Shown one piece after another: positions 1 through 11,091 of a DNA stretch of 64,000 bases. Below the pieces are notes generated by a model. It saw nothing but the letters and a program-made list of their open reading frames with translations. It was not told where the DNA came from and did not search any database. Every line of letters starts with the position of its first letter. Within the stretch, counting starts at the first letter, position 1. The DNA lies in assembly GCF_964340395.1 (NCBI RefSeq), contig NC_135570.1, positions 2,193,501-2,257,500 of the forward strand, written 5' to 3'. A program made the position numbers and the translations under genes. This DNA is from Glandiceps talaboti. Taxonomy: Eukaryota > Hemichordata > Enteropneusta > Spengelidae.

Positions 1-35
1 TACATACATACATGTATTGCACACACACACACACA

Positions 36-71
<36 letters not shown>
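1..71. repeat. TACA then CA dinucleotide microsatellite
   Basis: Three TACA units open the window and a nearly pure CA tract runs from about 20 to 70 with one GA interruption. The array may extend to the left beyond the window. Confidence 0.95.
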
Positions 72-72
<1 letters not shown>

Positions 73-371
73 ACTCGTGTTTATTGTAATTAGTGTAGAG
101 TGGTTTGAAACCACTAAGCTAGTCTCTCACCAAATCGAACATTGTTAAAGGCATGAAATTATGACTGTGAATATAAGAAGCGACATTGCCACTATGCGTC
201 AATGTAAGGTTTTGTTAACCCTGACGGCATGTGAAAACAGTTGGTCACAAACAATTTGTTGTTACTGTCATCGGGATCAACTGTATAATGTGAAAGGTAG
301 CAGCCCTTCAGATTCGAAGCAGGGATACCTTAAGGTGGCGCTGTTTAAAATATTTAGCCATAGCTTCGTGA

Positions 372-394
372 ATGTATGTATGTATGTATGTATG

Positions 395-425
<31 letters not shown>

Positions 426-541
426 TACTATGTATGTATGTATGTATGTATGTATGTATGTATGTATGTATGTATGTATGTATGTATGTATGTATGGAGG
501 GAGGTAGGTAGGTAGGTAGGTAGGTAGGCATGTGTGTGTGT
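372..541. repeat. Compound ATGT / GGTA / TG microsatellite
   Basis: ATGT units run from 372 to 496 with one short break near 424-430. They are followed by GGTA units (about 502-528) and a TG tract (530-541). All six frames stay open across it, which gives spurious YVCM and HTYI peptides. Confidence 0.95.
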
Positions 542-2129
542 CATTGTGTGCGTGCTGCCCTTTATTTTTTTTAAGTGTCTCAACCATCAATTCGTAATGG
601 ATTCAACGTTTACCCGGGTCAATTTACAGATATGGTCGATGGGGGCGCTCACGTGCGTTTACATTTGAAGGCCTGTCTTCATTATTGAGTATATGAAATT
701 GATAGAAATTAATGGTAAATAAGTTAATGAATTCACACTTCTTTAAAAATATATGAATCAAGCATACGTATTCTGAATGAAGTTGGCATTACAGCATCAC
801 AATGAAGCGTACACGTGAAAATGTTTGTACTGTCTGTCATATGAATAATAGACAACACCAGGATGAATACATGCCATAAAATGTGTCCTCTCTTTACGAG
901 AGGATTAATAAAATGTAAAAAAAAATATTTCAAGTGTAATCAATGCATATCTTGCATACATTATGATATTGAACTACTAATATGACAGGCTTATGTTTGT
1001 TATTTCTCTACTCAACAATACTTGGCAAATCAATTGTCAGGGTTGTATGGAGTGACTCGATTGACCACTGCTTCAGGTTGTCTCTTTTTTTAAAAAGTTT
1101 GGTTATAGTAATAACGCATCACACATAAGTTAAACCTATTTCAATGTTTGATAGTCTTAATGGCCATGTTCCATATATGTGATTAAAACAGATGAGAAAC
1201 ACTGTGTGAAAATAAGGTGTGTCGAACTGACTCGTAATTAACGGGTAGGGCTAGGTAATTTGTAACGGTTGACACGATAATGATGATGTGTTCCTACAAT
1301 GGATGTTAAAGTTCAGTCTAATCTGAAATACTGTTAGACCATCAAATGAAACATTAACTCCTGGGGTCTTATCTGCTTAGTCTGGGTACGACATAGAAAT
1401 GTCTCTCTATATGTATGAATTGGACAGGAAGTACACACAGACACAGGTTAGTGTCTTTACGTACCACCACCCATAATGTACATACATAAGAACACGGCGA
1501 ATAAGTTTCCTTGTATATATTTTAGTGTTGGGTAAGAAACCAGACGAAGTATGATAAACCCTGGCCTAGTGGGTAGTTTGCAAGAAGCAATCAATAAAAC
1601 AATGGACTAGGTATGAAATATTAAATTTGTGTAAGCGTGAGACCTCTCAAAACAAGAGTCAAATACAAATATATGTTCTAAACATTTCCCCTCAAAATAT
1701 ATGTCGTCGTTCGTACACTGTGAATCTGCCAAACACCTTGTGAATATTGTAGAGGAACTGAAAATTTGAATGTAAATTCGACCAGTTCGAATCTTTCCTA
1801 CTAGTTTCAAGGTCGTACATGCTAATACGCTGACTGTAGTGGCAAGGTCGTTTGGACTCGACTTTCAGAACTTTGTTCGTTGCTTAAAAAACTATTTTTT
1901 AAAGATATATATTGCCATACATATATATGTCCATTCCTGCTGACCAAAATTTTTGTAAATACTGTATTACACATGATTTGTACTGTATTGAGGACGGGTA
2001 TCATTTCATAGCAATTTGTCTGCTTTACAAGGACCTTCGTAATGAATTGTTAACTAAGGTTGTTGTGTTTAAACCCTTCCTATGATAAGTTCATTTCACA
2101 ATTCAGATAAAATAACTGATATAAATAAT
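542..2129. other. Gene-free stretch
   Basis: About 1.6 kb of AT-rich DNA with only short open frames of fewer than 70 codons on either strand. I see no domain, splice-flanked exon or repeat array. Confidence 0.6.
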
Positions 2130-2265
2130 TTAGCTTCATCTATTTATTTTGCAATGAAGGAATTTCCCTCTATGAAATGAAACGTTTGTAAATTGTTTGC
2201 TCTTTGGGCCTGTGGCCTTATTGTTCTGAAATAAACTGATTGATTGGTTGATTGATTGATATGTC
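2130..2265 (+). mobile_element. Retroelement 3' tail with TGAT repeats
   Basis: A GGGCC..GGCC motif near 2207-2218 is followed by CTGAAATAAAC at about 2226 and then GATT/TGAT units to about 2262. An AATAAA-like signal leading straight into short tandem repeats is the usual 3' end of CR1/L2-type LINEs and their SINEs in invertebrates. No reverse transcriptase coding is visible upstream, so this is a 5'-truncated copy or a non-autonomous element. The left boundary is uncertain. Confidence 0.45.
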
Positions 2266-2804
2266 CATCTTCTGTATAAGTCTGAGGTATTTAAGATGTT
2301 ACCATAGCACTGCATTGATCCGCTTTTAGAACAGAATTCCGAGCTTTCGCCATGCATGTTCAACTTCACATGTGCATAAAGAAAGCTAACACGTATATAA
2401 TTGACTGTGTCATAACTGTGTATTTTGGAATCATAGAACAATTAGTTCTAGCACAATTAAAAGTAACTTACATGAAAACAGTTCAAGTGATTCAAATTAA
2501 GTCAGGCTTACAAGTTACTAGTATGTACCACAAAATAAGACCGTCATTTTTTTTAACAATTAATTCACGACACTGATACTGAGGTGATAGGCTGACGTGG
2601 CATGCGGTGTCATGAATGTCCGTACTCCATACGTTTCGAGATAAAAAATGCAATTTTCTGTATTATAAATGTTTCAAACCAAGCTTTTACTAAGTAATTA
2701 CATCATATCAACATGTGACTGCTAACTTTGCACCTAATGGTCATAACGACTTATAGTTGCATTTACCTTTCTAGATTTTGGTCAAAGCTGCAAATAAAAG
2801 TTCA

Positions 2805-2942
2805 GATGAATGGATGGATGGGTGGGTGGGTGGATGGATGGATGGATGGATGGATGGATGGATGGATGGATGGATGGATGGATGGATGGCTGGCTGACTG
2901 GATGGATGGATGGATGCATGGATGGATGTCTGGCTGGCTGGA

Positions 2943-2981
<39 letters not shown>

Positions 2982-3222
2982 ATGAATGAATGAATGAATG
3001 AATGGGTGGATGGATGGGTGGATGGATGAATGGATGAATGAATGAATATGGATGGATGGATGGATGGCTGGCTGGATGAATGAATAAATGAATGAATGAA
3101 TGAATGAATAAATGAATGAATGAATGGATGGATGGATGGATGGATGGATGGATGAATGGATGGATGGATGGGTGAATGGGTGGTTGGGTGAATGGATAGA
3201 TGGATGGATGGATGGATGGATG
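2805..3222. repeat. GATG / GCTG / AATG tetranucleotide array
   Basis: More than 400 bp of tetranucleotides stay in one register. GGAT dominates, with blocks of GGCT, GAAT, GGGT and a few AAAT units. The minus strand reads as open frames of Ser-Ile-His-Pro repeats up to 179 codons; these are a repeat artefact and not a protein. Confidence 0.95.
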
Positions 3223-5360
3223 TAAGAATAGGAAAAGAGAAATGAACAAGAATTTGTTTTATAGAATAGAAATGAATATGTAACAATGACACTTTTACCA
3301 ATAATTTCACATTTTATATCATTGCAAGGAAGCTGTGTACATCCAATAACTGTACAATAACTTTATGTCAACGCTGTCACACATCATCACATGACTTGTG
3401 AAAATAACCGCCAATTAATTTTTTAAATCTCTTTGACTGTATTTGTCATATTTGATATATTTTCTTGTATATTAGTAGTTCTTATTTCTGTTTATGTGTA
3501 ACGAATAAATAAATGTAAATTAAAACTCTTACACTTAAAATGATATCTATTTCATTGAATTGAATTGTGTCTAATGGAATAACGTTTATGAACCAGAAAA
3601 AATTAACACCACAAAAGTAAATATATCGAAAGGAGAGAAGATTTTAATCGGATAACAAAAGTTGGAATTTGAAATAACTATTCTAATCGCGTCTGACCCC
3701 TAGAAACAATAGTATGTATGGCTTAGATGTAAATTACAATTGAAATATAGCTATAACATCACCCCTCACCTCACCTCCCCAACATGCATTTGTAATCCAT
3801 GCAATATTGAAATTAAAAGAGAAAAAAGTCTTTCAAGAGCAAACTAAATGCATCCAAATACCTCTCCCATGTCAGAGGGTACAAATTCGGTCGTGTCTTC
3901 CAATACCATTCTTTTCTCCATACTTCAATTTCAACTGAAAACAATGAACCGAACACCTACGACATGCAACAATCTTTCGATGGATATCAATATGGAGTTC
4001 GAGAGAGAATAAATAATTTTAACCTTTTCTATTTCATGAGGTAAACTAAGGGGCCTATAACAATAATAATAATTGATACAATATCATACAGGAGTTCGAT
4101 TGAGGTTTGAGAATTTGTAACGACGTTAATACAATACACGTGCTGATTATATGTTAGCTTCCTACATGTATAATGTAATATCACATTCAATTAATATGCA
4201 TATTTAAGTATATAGCAGGAAAAGCCACGGGCCTCTACACTGGTCTCATGAATAGTTGACAATATTTGATAAAAATGAAATAGTCATAAATTCATCTGGT
4301 AGAATATATTGAAAGATAACCCTATGTACATTTCTTCTCTGCTATTTGTCATTTTCAGGACACCACGAGGGGACAACAGCTTTCCAAGATAACTAACCAG
4401 ATTTGTCCTTCAACGTGCTACAATCAGAGGACCGCATTGTAATCAATTTGAAAATATTTACAAGAGATTTACAAGACATAGAAGTATCATAATTATCATA
4501 ATATAACCAAATTATAATAAAAACAAAGTATGATATATAGATACTTGGTAACCTTTGACCCCCTACTTATAAACTTTGACCCTCTATCTCGTGCAAGTCC
4601 TTGGTTTTCATGGTGTTACAAGTAATCGATTACATATGTGCCGACTCCCCACAATCAAACAGCCACTTAACAGCGGATGTTCAGTTTGTAGTCGCCGCAG
4701 ACAAATTCAATAGATAAGGATGAGACTAACGCTAACACATGTCAACTTTATAAGATAGATTAATGCATCTAACCAAACGCAAACACGACTTCTTGTAACA
4801 TTCTACTCCTGTCATAGCAACGTTGATAAAAGTGCATGCCTAACTTTTTTTTTCATCCACACAGAAATTAACGACGGACATTATATGGGACATGCCCTAT
4901 TATTGACTGTAATAGATATTAATACAAATCTATGTTGTATTTTTCACAGTAAGCCAAACTTAAATTTGTACTTCATATGTAATCTACATTGTCCTTTTGT
5001 CATACGGTTATTTGTGTAACGCAAAGAGATTTATAAGTTACCATTTAAAACATACATATTTGCCATCGCAGCTGTATTAATATACAGTTTCCTCCCTAAA
5101 CCATGGTGCTATTAAATTTTCAATTCATAAGCACTCATCCATTTAGTTCTCAAGGAGTTGTGCTAGCAATAGCCTACAGTGACGGAAAATAATGAAACAC
5201 ATAATTAATGTACAACGCAAATTAGTCAATGTCTTTCGTTGTACATGGCAACGTACGCCTATGAAAGGTCTCCGGGCTTATCAGTAAATTTACACAGTCC
5301 AGCTATGCGCAGGTTCTGTACAAACAGTTTGCAAACCGTACCAGGTGATTGGAGGTACAC
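3223..5360. other. Gene-free stretch upstream of candidate exon
   Basis: AT-rich sequence without long open frames. AATAAATAAA near 3505-3514 could be a polyadenylation signal or another retroelement tail, but no coding sequence precedes it. CTTTGACCC occurs twice near 4550-4585. A GGCAAC half X-box lies at 5247-5252, about 200 bp before the ATG at 5448. Confidence 0.5.
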
Positions 5361-5447
5361 AGTCTTTCTTTTTTTCGGTTTACCACAGGAGTGCAATGCG
5401 CAGTTCACATTTGACCAAGCAGGTGTCCCAGACACACAACAGACGAA

Positions 5448-5553
5448 ATGGTGGAAGAGGCAGCACCTCAACAAACACTGCAAGAATACAAGTTTATTTC
5501 TCGTCGTTACGAAGCTCGCCATGAAATCCACACACCAAACTTCCTGTTTGCTG
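5448..5553 (+). CDS. Candidate first coding exon, unknown protein
   Basis: The sequence shows an ATG at 5448 in a strong Kozak context (G at -3, G at +4), the first Met after an in-frame TGA at 5412-5414. It opens 35 codons that end exactly at a consensus 5' splice site, GTAAGT at 5554-5559. The peptide is hydrophilic and protein-like, starting MVEEAAPQQT and ending in HTPNFLFA, with a basic EYKFISRRYEARHE centre. The exon ends in phase 1. A pyrimidine-rich tract ending in CAG at 5386-5388 could make this the second exon of the transcript, or a trans-splice acceptor. I do not recognise the family. The call rests on start context, open frame and donor site together. It could still be chance, since 35 codons is short. 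Confidence 0.45.
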
Positions 5554-5661
5554 GTAAGTATATACACTACATATAACTGAACTACAGCCCGTTGTCTATT
5601 TGTTGAATGTGTCATAACGACGATTTCTTAAATTTATTTCTGTTTTTTTTTGACTATTCAG

Positions 5662-5780
5662 TGTCGTACTTTACTGAAGGAGCACATAAACCCACGCATC
5701 CATTCATTGAATATGAAATCACGTTTGAGATGTTTACGATTTACATTTATGGGGTGATAAATAATCTATATTTAACGTGA
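5662..5780 (+). CDS. Candidate second exon of the 5448 gene
   Basis: A run of T residues followed by GACTATTCAG gives a good 3' splice site ending at 5661. Joining it to the donor at 5553 would remove a 108-bp intron, restore phase as a Val codon and keep the frame open for 38 more codons to a TGA at 5778-5780. The first part (SYFTEGAHKPTHPFIEYE) looks protein-like. The last part is rich in Ile, Tyr and Asn, as random AT-rich DNA would be, so the true exon may be shorter or this may be an intron. A complete product of only about 74 residues would be unusually small. Confidence 0.25.
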
Positions 5781-6419
5781 TGTTATTTGATACAGCTTTC
5801 TGTCTAGTTGGATGATAATTTACGATCAGACTACGGTCGCTCACTGCTGTTGTATGATTGATGGCTATAACCTAGTATGTCTTCCTTCCTAATAATTCTA
5901 TTCACGTGTCAAATGACGTGTACAATATACTACTAAGTATGCCAACACTAATTTCTAAATCTTTTTATATATAAAACAAAATCAGACATTTTTAATATAT
6001 GTATATTGGCTTAAACGGCTTTCAGTCAATTTAAGTCCAAAACCATTTCAATCCATTTCAATTCAACCCAAGTTGATATATTTCATAATGTTGGAAAATT
6101 ATTTTTTTATCGTGACCCCCAGTCGAACACGTTTCAACGAAGTCCTATTTCTTGTGCATATATACTATCATATCATATCATGTATGATTTACTGTTGGAA
6201 TTGATCTCATAACCCGTATGTGGCAAATTCAGTAATGCAAACTATAAAAAAAAAACTATAAAATGTCTATGTAAAAATGTTAGAGAATTTTTTTTAAGAA
6301 AGGTATTTTTGTTAGAGCAAAATATTGTTATACAGGATTGGTCAGTACAGTAGTATAGTATAGTACATTATGAATCTAGCGTTATAGGACATATTTGGCC
6401 ATGATTGTTCATTGACTGA
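5781..6419. other. Gene-free stretch
   Basis: AT-rich, with poly-A and poly-T runs near 6246 and 6289. No open frame, splice-flanked exon or repeat was found. It would be intron or 3' flank if the 5448 gene is real. Confidence 0.5.
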
Positions 6420-6435
6420 GGGGGGGGGGGGGGGG
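6420..6435 (+). repeat. G16 homopolymer
   Basis: Sixteen consecutive G residues, able in principle to form a G-quadruplex. The length in the assembly may be inaccurate. Confidence 0.9.
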
Positions 6436-7032
6436 CTCTTTCATTCAAAAAATGGTCAAATAAGAATTGGCCAGTGTATGTTAACAACAGGTGTCAATAT
6501 ACAGTTAGTTTTGAAAATAAACCCAGCTTTAACAAGTAAATCAGCAAATCAGTGTGTTAGTAGAAGAATCGACTTTGGTCAGGTGTGGTCCCTCCTCAGG
6601 TCATTTATTAGAGGTGATTTAAGGTCAATCTCAGGCTGATGAGCCTCCATTATATGCTTAATTATATATTCTGTTGATAAGGTATGAATGTGACAATGTC
6701 AGCAAAGACGAAACACGTGGGATTCAGACAAGTTAGTCCTTTATTCTAAATTACATTTTATATCAATTTAAGTTACGCTATTTTTAAAACCTTTAAAAAA
6801 TATAGCTTATGCTATCCCATAGTTTGTCTTCAAGTTGTAATTGTAAGAATCTCTCCGCATTAAAATGAAATGTCCTAAAGTAAATAAAAAATTAGATATT
6901 TATCCAAACTAGGCTACTTTACTACACAACTATGACAATAATTATACTTTAATCTGAGTTTATATTATTTTATATGCGATATGAAATTATTAAAAGCTAA
7001 TGTGAATAAGTTTAGTTGTTATGTATTCTAGA
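6436..7032. other. Gene-free stretch with CTGATGAG..CGAAAC motif
   Basis: CTGATGAG at about 6636 and GACGAAACACGTGG near 6707-6720 are words often seen together near 3' ends of Penelope-like and related retroelements. I cannot draw a convincing stem between them and no reverse transcriptase is visible, so the element call is only a suggestion. Confidence 0.2.
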
Positions 7033-7307
7033 GGTGTGGAAGTTCAAAAACCAAACTTCCAATTTTGTATGTCATCTGCTTGTAGTACCGGTACTACGAT
7101 ACACCGAAGTGATGATACACGGTACTAGGCGCAGCATGGATCAACAGTTATGGTTTGACCAATAAAACATTAATTAACCACACATCAATGTATCACAATT
7201 GTATCCACAGAATTCAAGCTGTAGTTCACCTTTGACCCAATCCAATACAAAATGTATCTCAATGTTTGACACGGTACCACGCTATTCACGGTACCAGAAC
7301 TCCACCC
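7033..7307. mobile_element. Possible short inverted-repeat element
   Basis: GGTGTGGAAGTTC at 7033-7045 is inverted, with small changes, as GAACTCCACCC at 7297-7307. Inside are the 16-bp perfect palindrome GTAGTACCGGTACTAC (7082-7097) and CGGTAC motifs near both ends. This layout suggests a small non-autonomous foldback element of about 275 bp. The arms are short and no target-site duplication is clear. Confidence 0.3.
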
Positions 7308-7991
7308 ATGCAATCATATAGATCCATTGTTAATATTAAAGAAAATATAGATTTACGACACAAATTGACAAATAATATCGGATGAAAAGCAGAACAATTC
7401 AGTAATCTGTAAGATACGTCAAGTATATACGAATACAATTAAAGCTATGACATGCATGACAATGAACCATAAGATGGACCTTGGAAAACCAGAGTCGAGA
7501 GGCGAATAGTCTTCATCGGGTGTGACATTTTATCAGTACGAACTAAGTTAGCATCGTGATGGATATCAATTAATACGTTACCTTGCACAGCTTCCATACA
7601 AACACTGTACTATGCGATAAGATACTATACTTTAAAATGTACAAAGTCTGCTTCTGGCCGCATATCGTCTGATCACACATTTCGCGCCCAACTGAAGTGG
7701 CGCGTTACTACAAATCTTTAACATATAAAACTAGCATCATTTGACATTCAGCCGGTAAAGAGGTAACGAATCTATCACCTAGCTCTGTAAGTAGTGTCTC
7801 ATATACATCCTATAATCTATAGCCAATACATAATGAATTTATTCCAAACTTTGTTTTCTACGATTATTCAGGGATGAAAAACGACTGTAAGTTTAAAATG
7901 AATTTTTCCATATATTCAAGTTGGATCTTAAACTAATTAATTCCACTTTTGGTTGTCTATGATGTAGGTATACATATTACAAACACAATGA

Positions 7992-8448
7992 CATGTTCTA
8001 CAATCAAAGTCACAAAACATGAAACAAAAGGTCGTCTGGATGGACAAAAATCTTACTAACAGTTGTACAGTCATGTACATTTTGTCGTCTACACAAAATT
8101 TATTAGCAGTGCTTCATTTTACTGCTTGGTTGAACAAAATCTTTCTAACATAATTGCTATGTTTTATATCTGTAAGATATTTAGTGAACCAGGTGATTAA
8201 ATATAGCAATGCTAGTAAGATTTTTGTTGAGCCAAACAATAAAATGCAGCAGTGTTAGTAAGATATTTGTTGAGCCAAATGATAAAATGTAGAAGTGTTA
8301 GTAAGATTTTTTGAGCCAGACGATAAAATGTACAATCTTGGTAAGATTTTTGTTGAGCCAGATGATAAAATGTAGCAGTGTTAGCAACATTTTAGTCGAG
8401 CCAGACGTCGTTTTGTTTCAGGTTTCGTGATTTTAATTGTAGAACATG
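7992..8448. mobile_element. Foldback element with 48-bp inverted arms
   Basis: The left arm 7992-8039 and the right arm 8401-8448 are reverse complements at 42 of 48 positions by hand alignment (outer end CATGTTCTAC, inner end GTCGTCTGG). Between them, 8186-8407 holds five units and part of a sixth of a roughly 43-bp tandem repeat (GAGCCAGATGATAAAATG...AGTAAGATTTTTGTT). Units with the opposite orientation occur at about 8041-8150, so the whole block can fold on itself. It has no coding capacity. It looks like a non-autonomous foldback or satellite-cored MITE. Confidence 0.7.
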
Positions 8449-8689
8449 GCCTGATTCCACTGTGACATGGTGCATTATCACTTACACGCCATACAGATCA
8501 AAAGATAGAACTCAAAGAATGCACGACATATTTTACTCAGTTCAGTTATCTTATAGTGTCATTGCAAATAATCAGAACCAAGAGTTTACTTTTTAGTGCG
8601 TATTTTGTCAAAGTTAATACTGAGTTGCTATGGCTAGTATATCATATGATTTTTTTTATAGATTCGTAGATTCATTCTGACTTTAGGCC

Positions 8690-9030
8690 TATCTGGCCTC
8701 TACTGTCAGCTCTAGATCTGTGCGTATTTAGACATGAGGTTCCTATGTACTACAGTCTCAATATAGATAGTGAAGTATCATATCTGGTCTGTACTCTCAG
8801 CTCTGCTAACTTAGTCATGAGGTTCCTATGTACTACATCGTACAGTCTCAATATAGTGAAGTGTCCTATCTGGCCTCTACTGTCAGCTCTGTGCTAACTT
8901 AGTCATGAGGTTCCTATGTACTACAGTCTCTATATAGTGAAGTATCATATCTGACCTGTACACTCAACTCTGTGCTAACTTAGTCATGATATTCCTGTGT
9001 ACTACAGTCTCTATATAGTGAAGTTTCAAT
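8690..9030. repeat. Four-copy tandem repeat, 81-91 bp unit
   Basis: Units begin with TATCTGG or TATCTGA at 8690, 8781, 8867 and 8948 and share CATGAGGTTCCTATGTACTA and ATATAGTGAAGT. The spacing of 91, 86 and 81 bp comes from small indels. No coding. Confidence 0.85.
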
Positions 9031-10103
9031 AGTTTTCCTTATAATCATAATACACGGGTTGGTTTTCCCCACAGATTTTCTAGACGACTTTCAAACATCC
9101 GTACAGTTGATGATGATATACCACATTGCCTGGTAATTTGTTCCATATCTCAGCTCAACTGATATATTAAAAACTCTGTTGTTTAACATTTACTTCTGTT
9201 CTGCAAACACTAAGAATATTTATAATATATATGACTTGGATGTTAAAATAAGCTTATTAAATTGTAAACCAAATACAAAAGTTTGCCCAAGCTGACTGAA
9301 ATAGCCAACTTGTTAGTTTTCAGATATAAATGCCAATATGTAAACGCGTGTATTTAAATTATTACAAACGTTTTAATTATTACACTTCTGTGAGTTATTA
9401 TAATAAGTGTTTATTTGCAAGGATACTAGTTTTAGGTTGTTTTTAATTAAAACATTCAGTTGCTAAATTTGACTTAAAGAGAAGAATGACTACATTAACT
9501 TGAAATATATTTTCATAATAATAATGAATCTAAAAGATCCATGAGGTAGGTCAGGGTACACTTTGCGCATGCTCAATAGATGATAAACTTAGTTACACAA
9601 ACAATCCTGAAGCCTGCATTCTCTTATCTCTTGACACGGGTTAGTACAGGCGATGATGCCACCGTTAGTTTAAATAATGACGAAACGGTACATGCATTTA
9701 ACAGTCACAGACTATTTGATATCTAAAGTCATTAACATAATTGTGTTGCTTCATTCTTTCATTCCTCGTCAAGATACTCGCTTCTCTATCCGCCGCAAAA
9801 AAAATTACAACATTTTTCCTTACGTGAAATTTTAACTGTAAGCTTATCGATAGAACAAAAACAGTTCCTTAGTAACGTTCTCCGCGCACACCTATAAAGA
9901 TATATCGGTCGATCCTTGAAAATTGTTGGTTTAACCCTGAAAGATATGTCGCATATATTTATCATCATGTATACATGTTATTTTAAAAATCAAATGCTTC
10001 CGAAAAGTATGAACGTGATATAGGTATGACATAAACAAACATGAGATTAGATATGTTTTAATCCGCGACGTAGGAAGCCTTGAACCTCACATCGTTTAGT
10101 TTT
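9031..10103. other. Gene-free stretch
   Basis: AT-rich non-coding DNA. The longest open frame is 60 codons on the minus strand near 9786-9968 and looks random. Confidence 0.55.
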
Positions 10104-10117
10104 GTAACCTTGGCAAC
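10104..10117. promoter_or_regulatory. RFX X-box-like palindrome
   Basis: GTAACCTTGGCAAC fits the 14-mer GTHRCC-NN-GGHRAC with correct half-site spacing. RFX factors bind this motif upstream of ciliary and neuronal genes in animals. No gene start is visible nearby. Confidence 0.35.
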
Positions 10118-10168
10118 ATGATAATGGAAGAAAACGGGGTATATATTCGTCGTCAGTTTTCTGTCAAA

Positions 10169-10231
10169 CCAGTGGTGCCGCCAAACGAGCTCGGTCGTAC
10201 CAGTGGTGCCTCCAAACGAGCTCGGTCGTAC
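10169..10231. repeat. Two-copy 31-bp direct repeat
   Basis: AGTGGTGCC..CCAAACGAG followed by CTCGGTCGTAC occurs at 10171 and again at 10202, with one base difference in the shared part. It is more GC-rich than its surroundings. Confidence 0.85.
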
Positions 10232-11008
10232 TTGTTTTTTTACACGATGTGAGTTGTCTTGCTATTACATTCGTCAGTTCTTGAGTATTCTTCATTACTG
10301 TTAAAACTTTTTATACACGTATCATGTGATCGGATAGTTTAAAATGCAGGTAGTATAGAAAATCATTGATCGGACGTACAGGGAATAAGGCAGACTGTTG
10401 AAACATTATTTTTGACAATTATATACACTTTTTCATTCAGAGGTTTGCGGTACTGGTCATAAAAACTGCATATAACGTCATAACTATTGATTTCCATAGA
10501 AAAAAGAGGAACGTTACCTCACATGCTACTATGAATGGTCATTATTTTTCTACGAGCATAAAACCACTAGATGAAAAATCAACATCTTCACAGAGCATGC
10601 TATTCTCACGTCGATATTTTACTGATGTTTAATCTACCATCTTCTAATCAATTATTTGTTATGACCGATAATTAAGTGTTCATTTTGTCACCAGCCTTTG
10701 TTTCTCACACTATGTACAACGTTAGCCATATTGGTACTTTTCTTGTCCCTATATACTCTGTGTATTCCACACCATCGACAATATTAATTATCCAGTGTTA
10801 CTGGGTTTTATTTTGAAATTATAGAAATGTTCTTAAGTTAATGTTCACCTATATTCTTCAACTTCAAAACGGAAGTTTAAAGGGTTCTCTCATTACAAAA
10901 ATCAAACAATTTCATGCTAATTATTTAATTTTGATGTATTTTTCTTCCTCAGATAATTGACTCCCTGGTAAATACATCACGTGATATTCAAGTCAAGTCG
11001 AGTTGCTT

Positions 11009-11091
11009 CATCTTTTACCCCGTATTAACACTGAGGTTGATGTTCGATTGAGGAAACCATCAGCCTCGCTGTCAATACGGCGTAAGGGATG
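11009..11091. mobile_element. 83-bp hairpin, possible MITE remnant
   Basis: 11009-11042 and 11058-11091 form a 34-bp imperfect inverted repeat around a 15-nt loop (outer CATC, CCGTATT in the middle, inner GATG). Weaker pairing seems to continue outward. It may be the core of a short foldback element. Confidence 0.5.

Noticed and set aside
1562-1572. TGGCCTAGTGG, a pol III A-box match
   Set aside because: No B box at a suitable distance and no tRNA-like fold; a single 11-mer match is expected by chance.
2771-3310. 179-codon minus-strand frame rich in Ser, Ile, His and Pro
   Set aside because: It is the translation of the GGAT-type array; adjacent frames give similar peptides and there is no coding signal outside the repeat.
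8186-8407. CRISPR-like spaced repeats
   Set aside because: Units are contiguous, diverged and lie inside a foldback element in a eukaryotic genome; there are no unique spacers and no cas genes.
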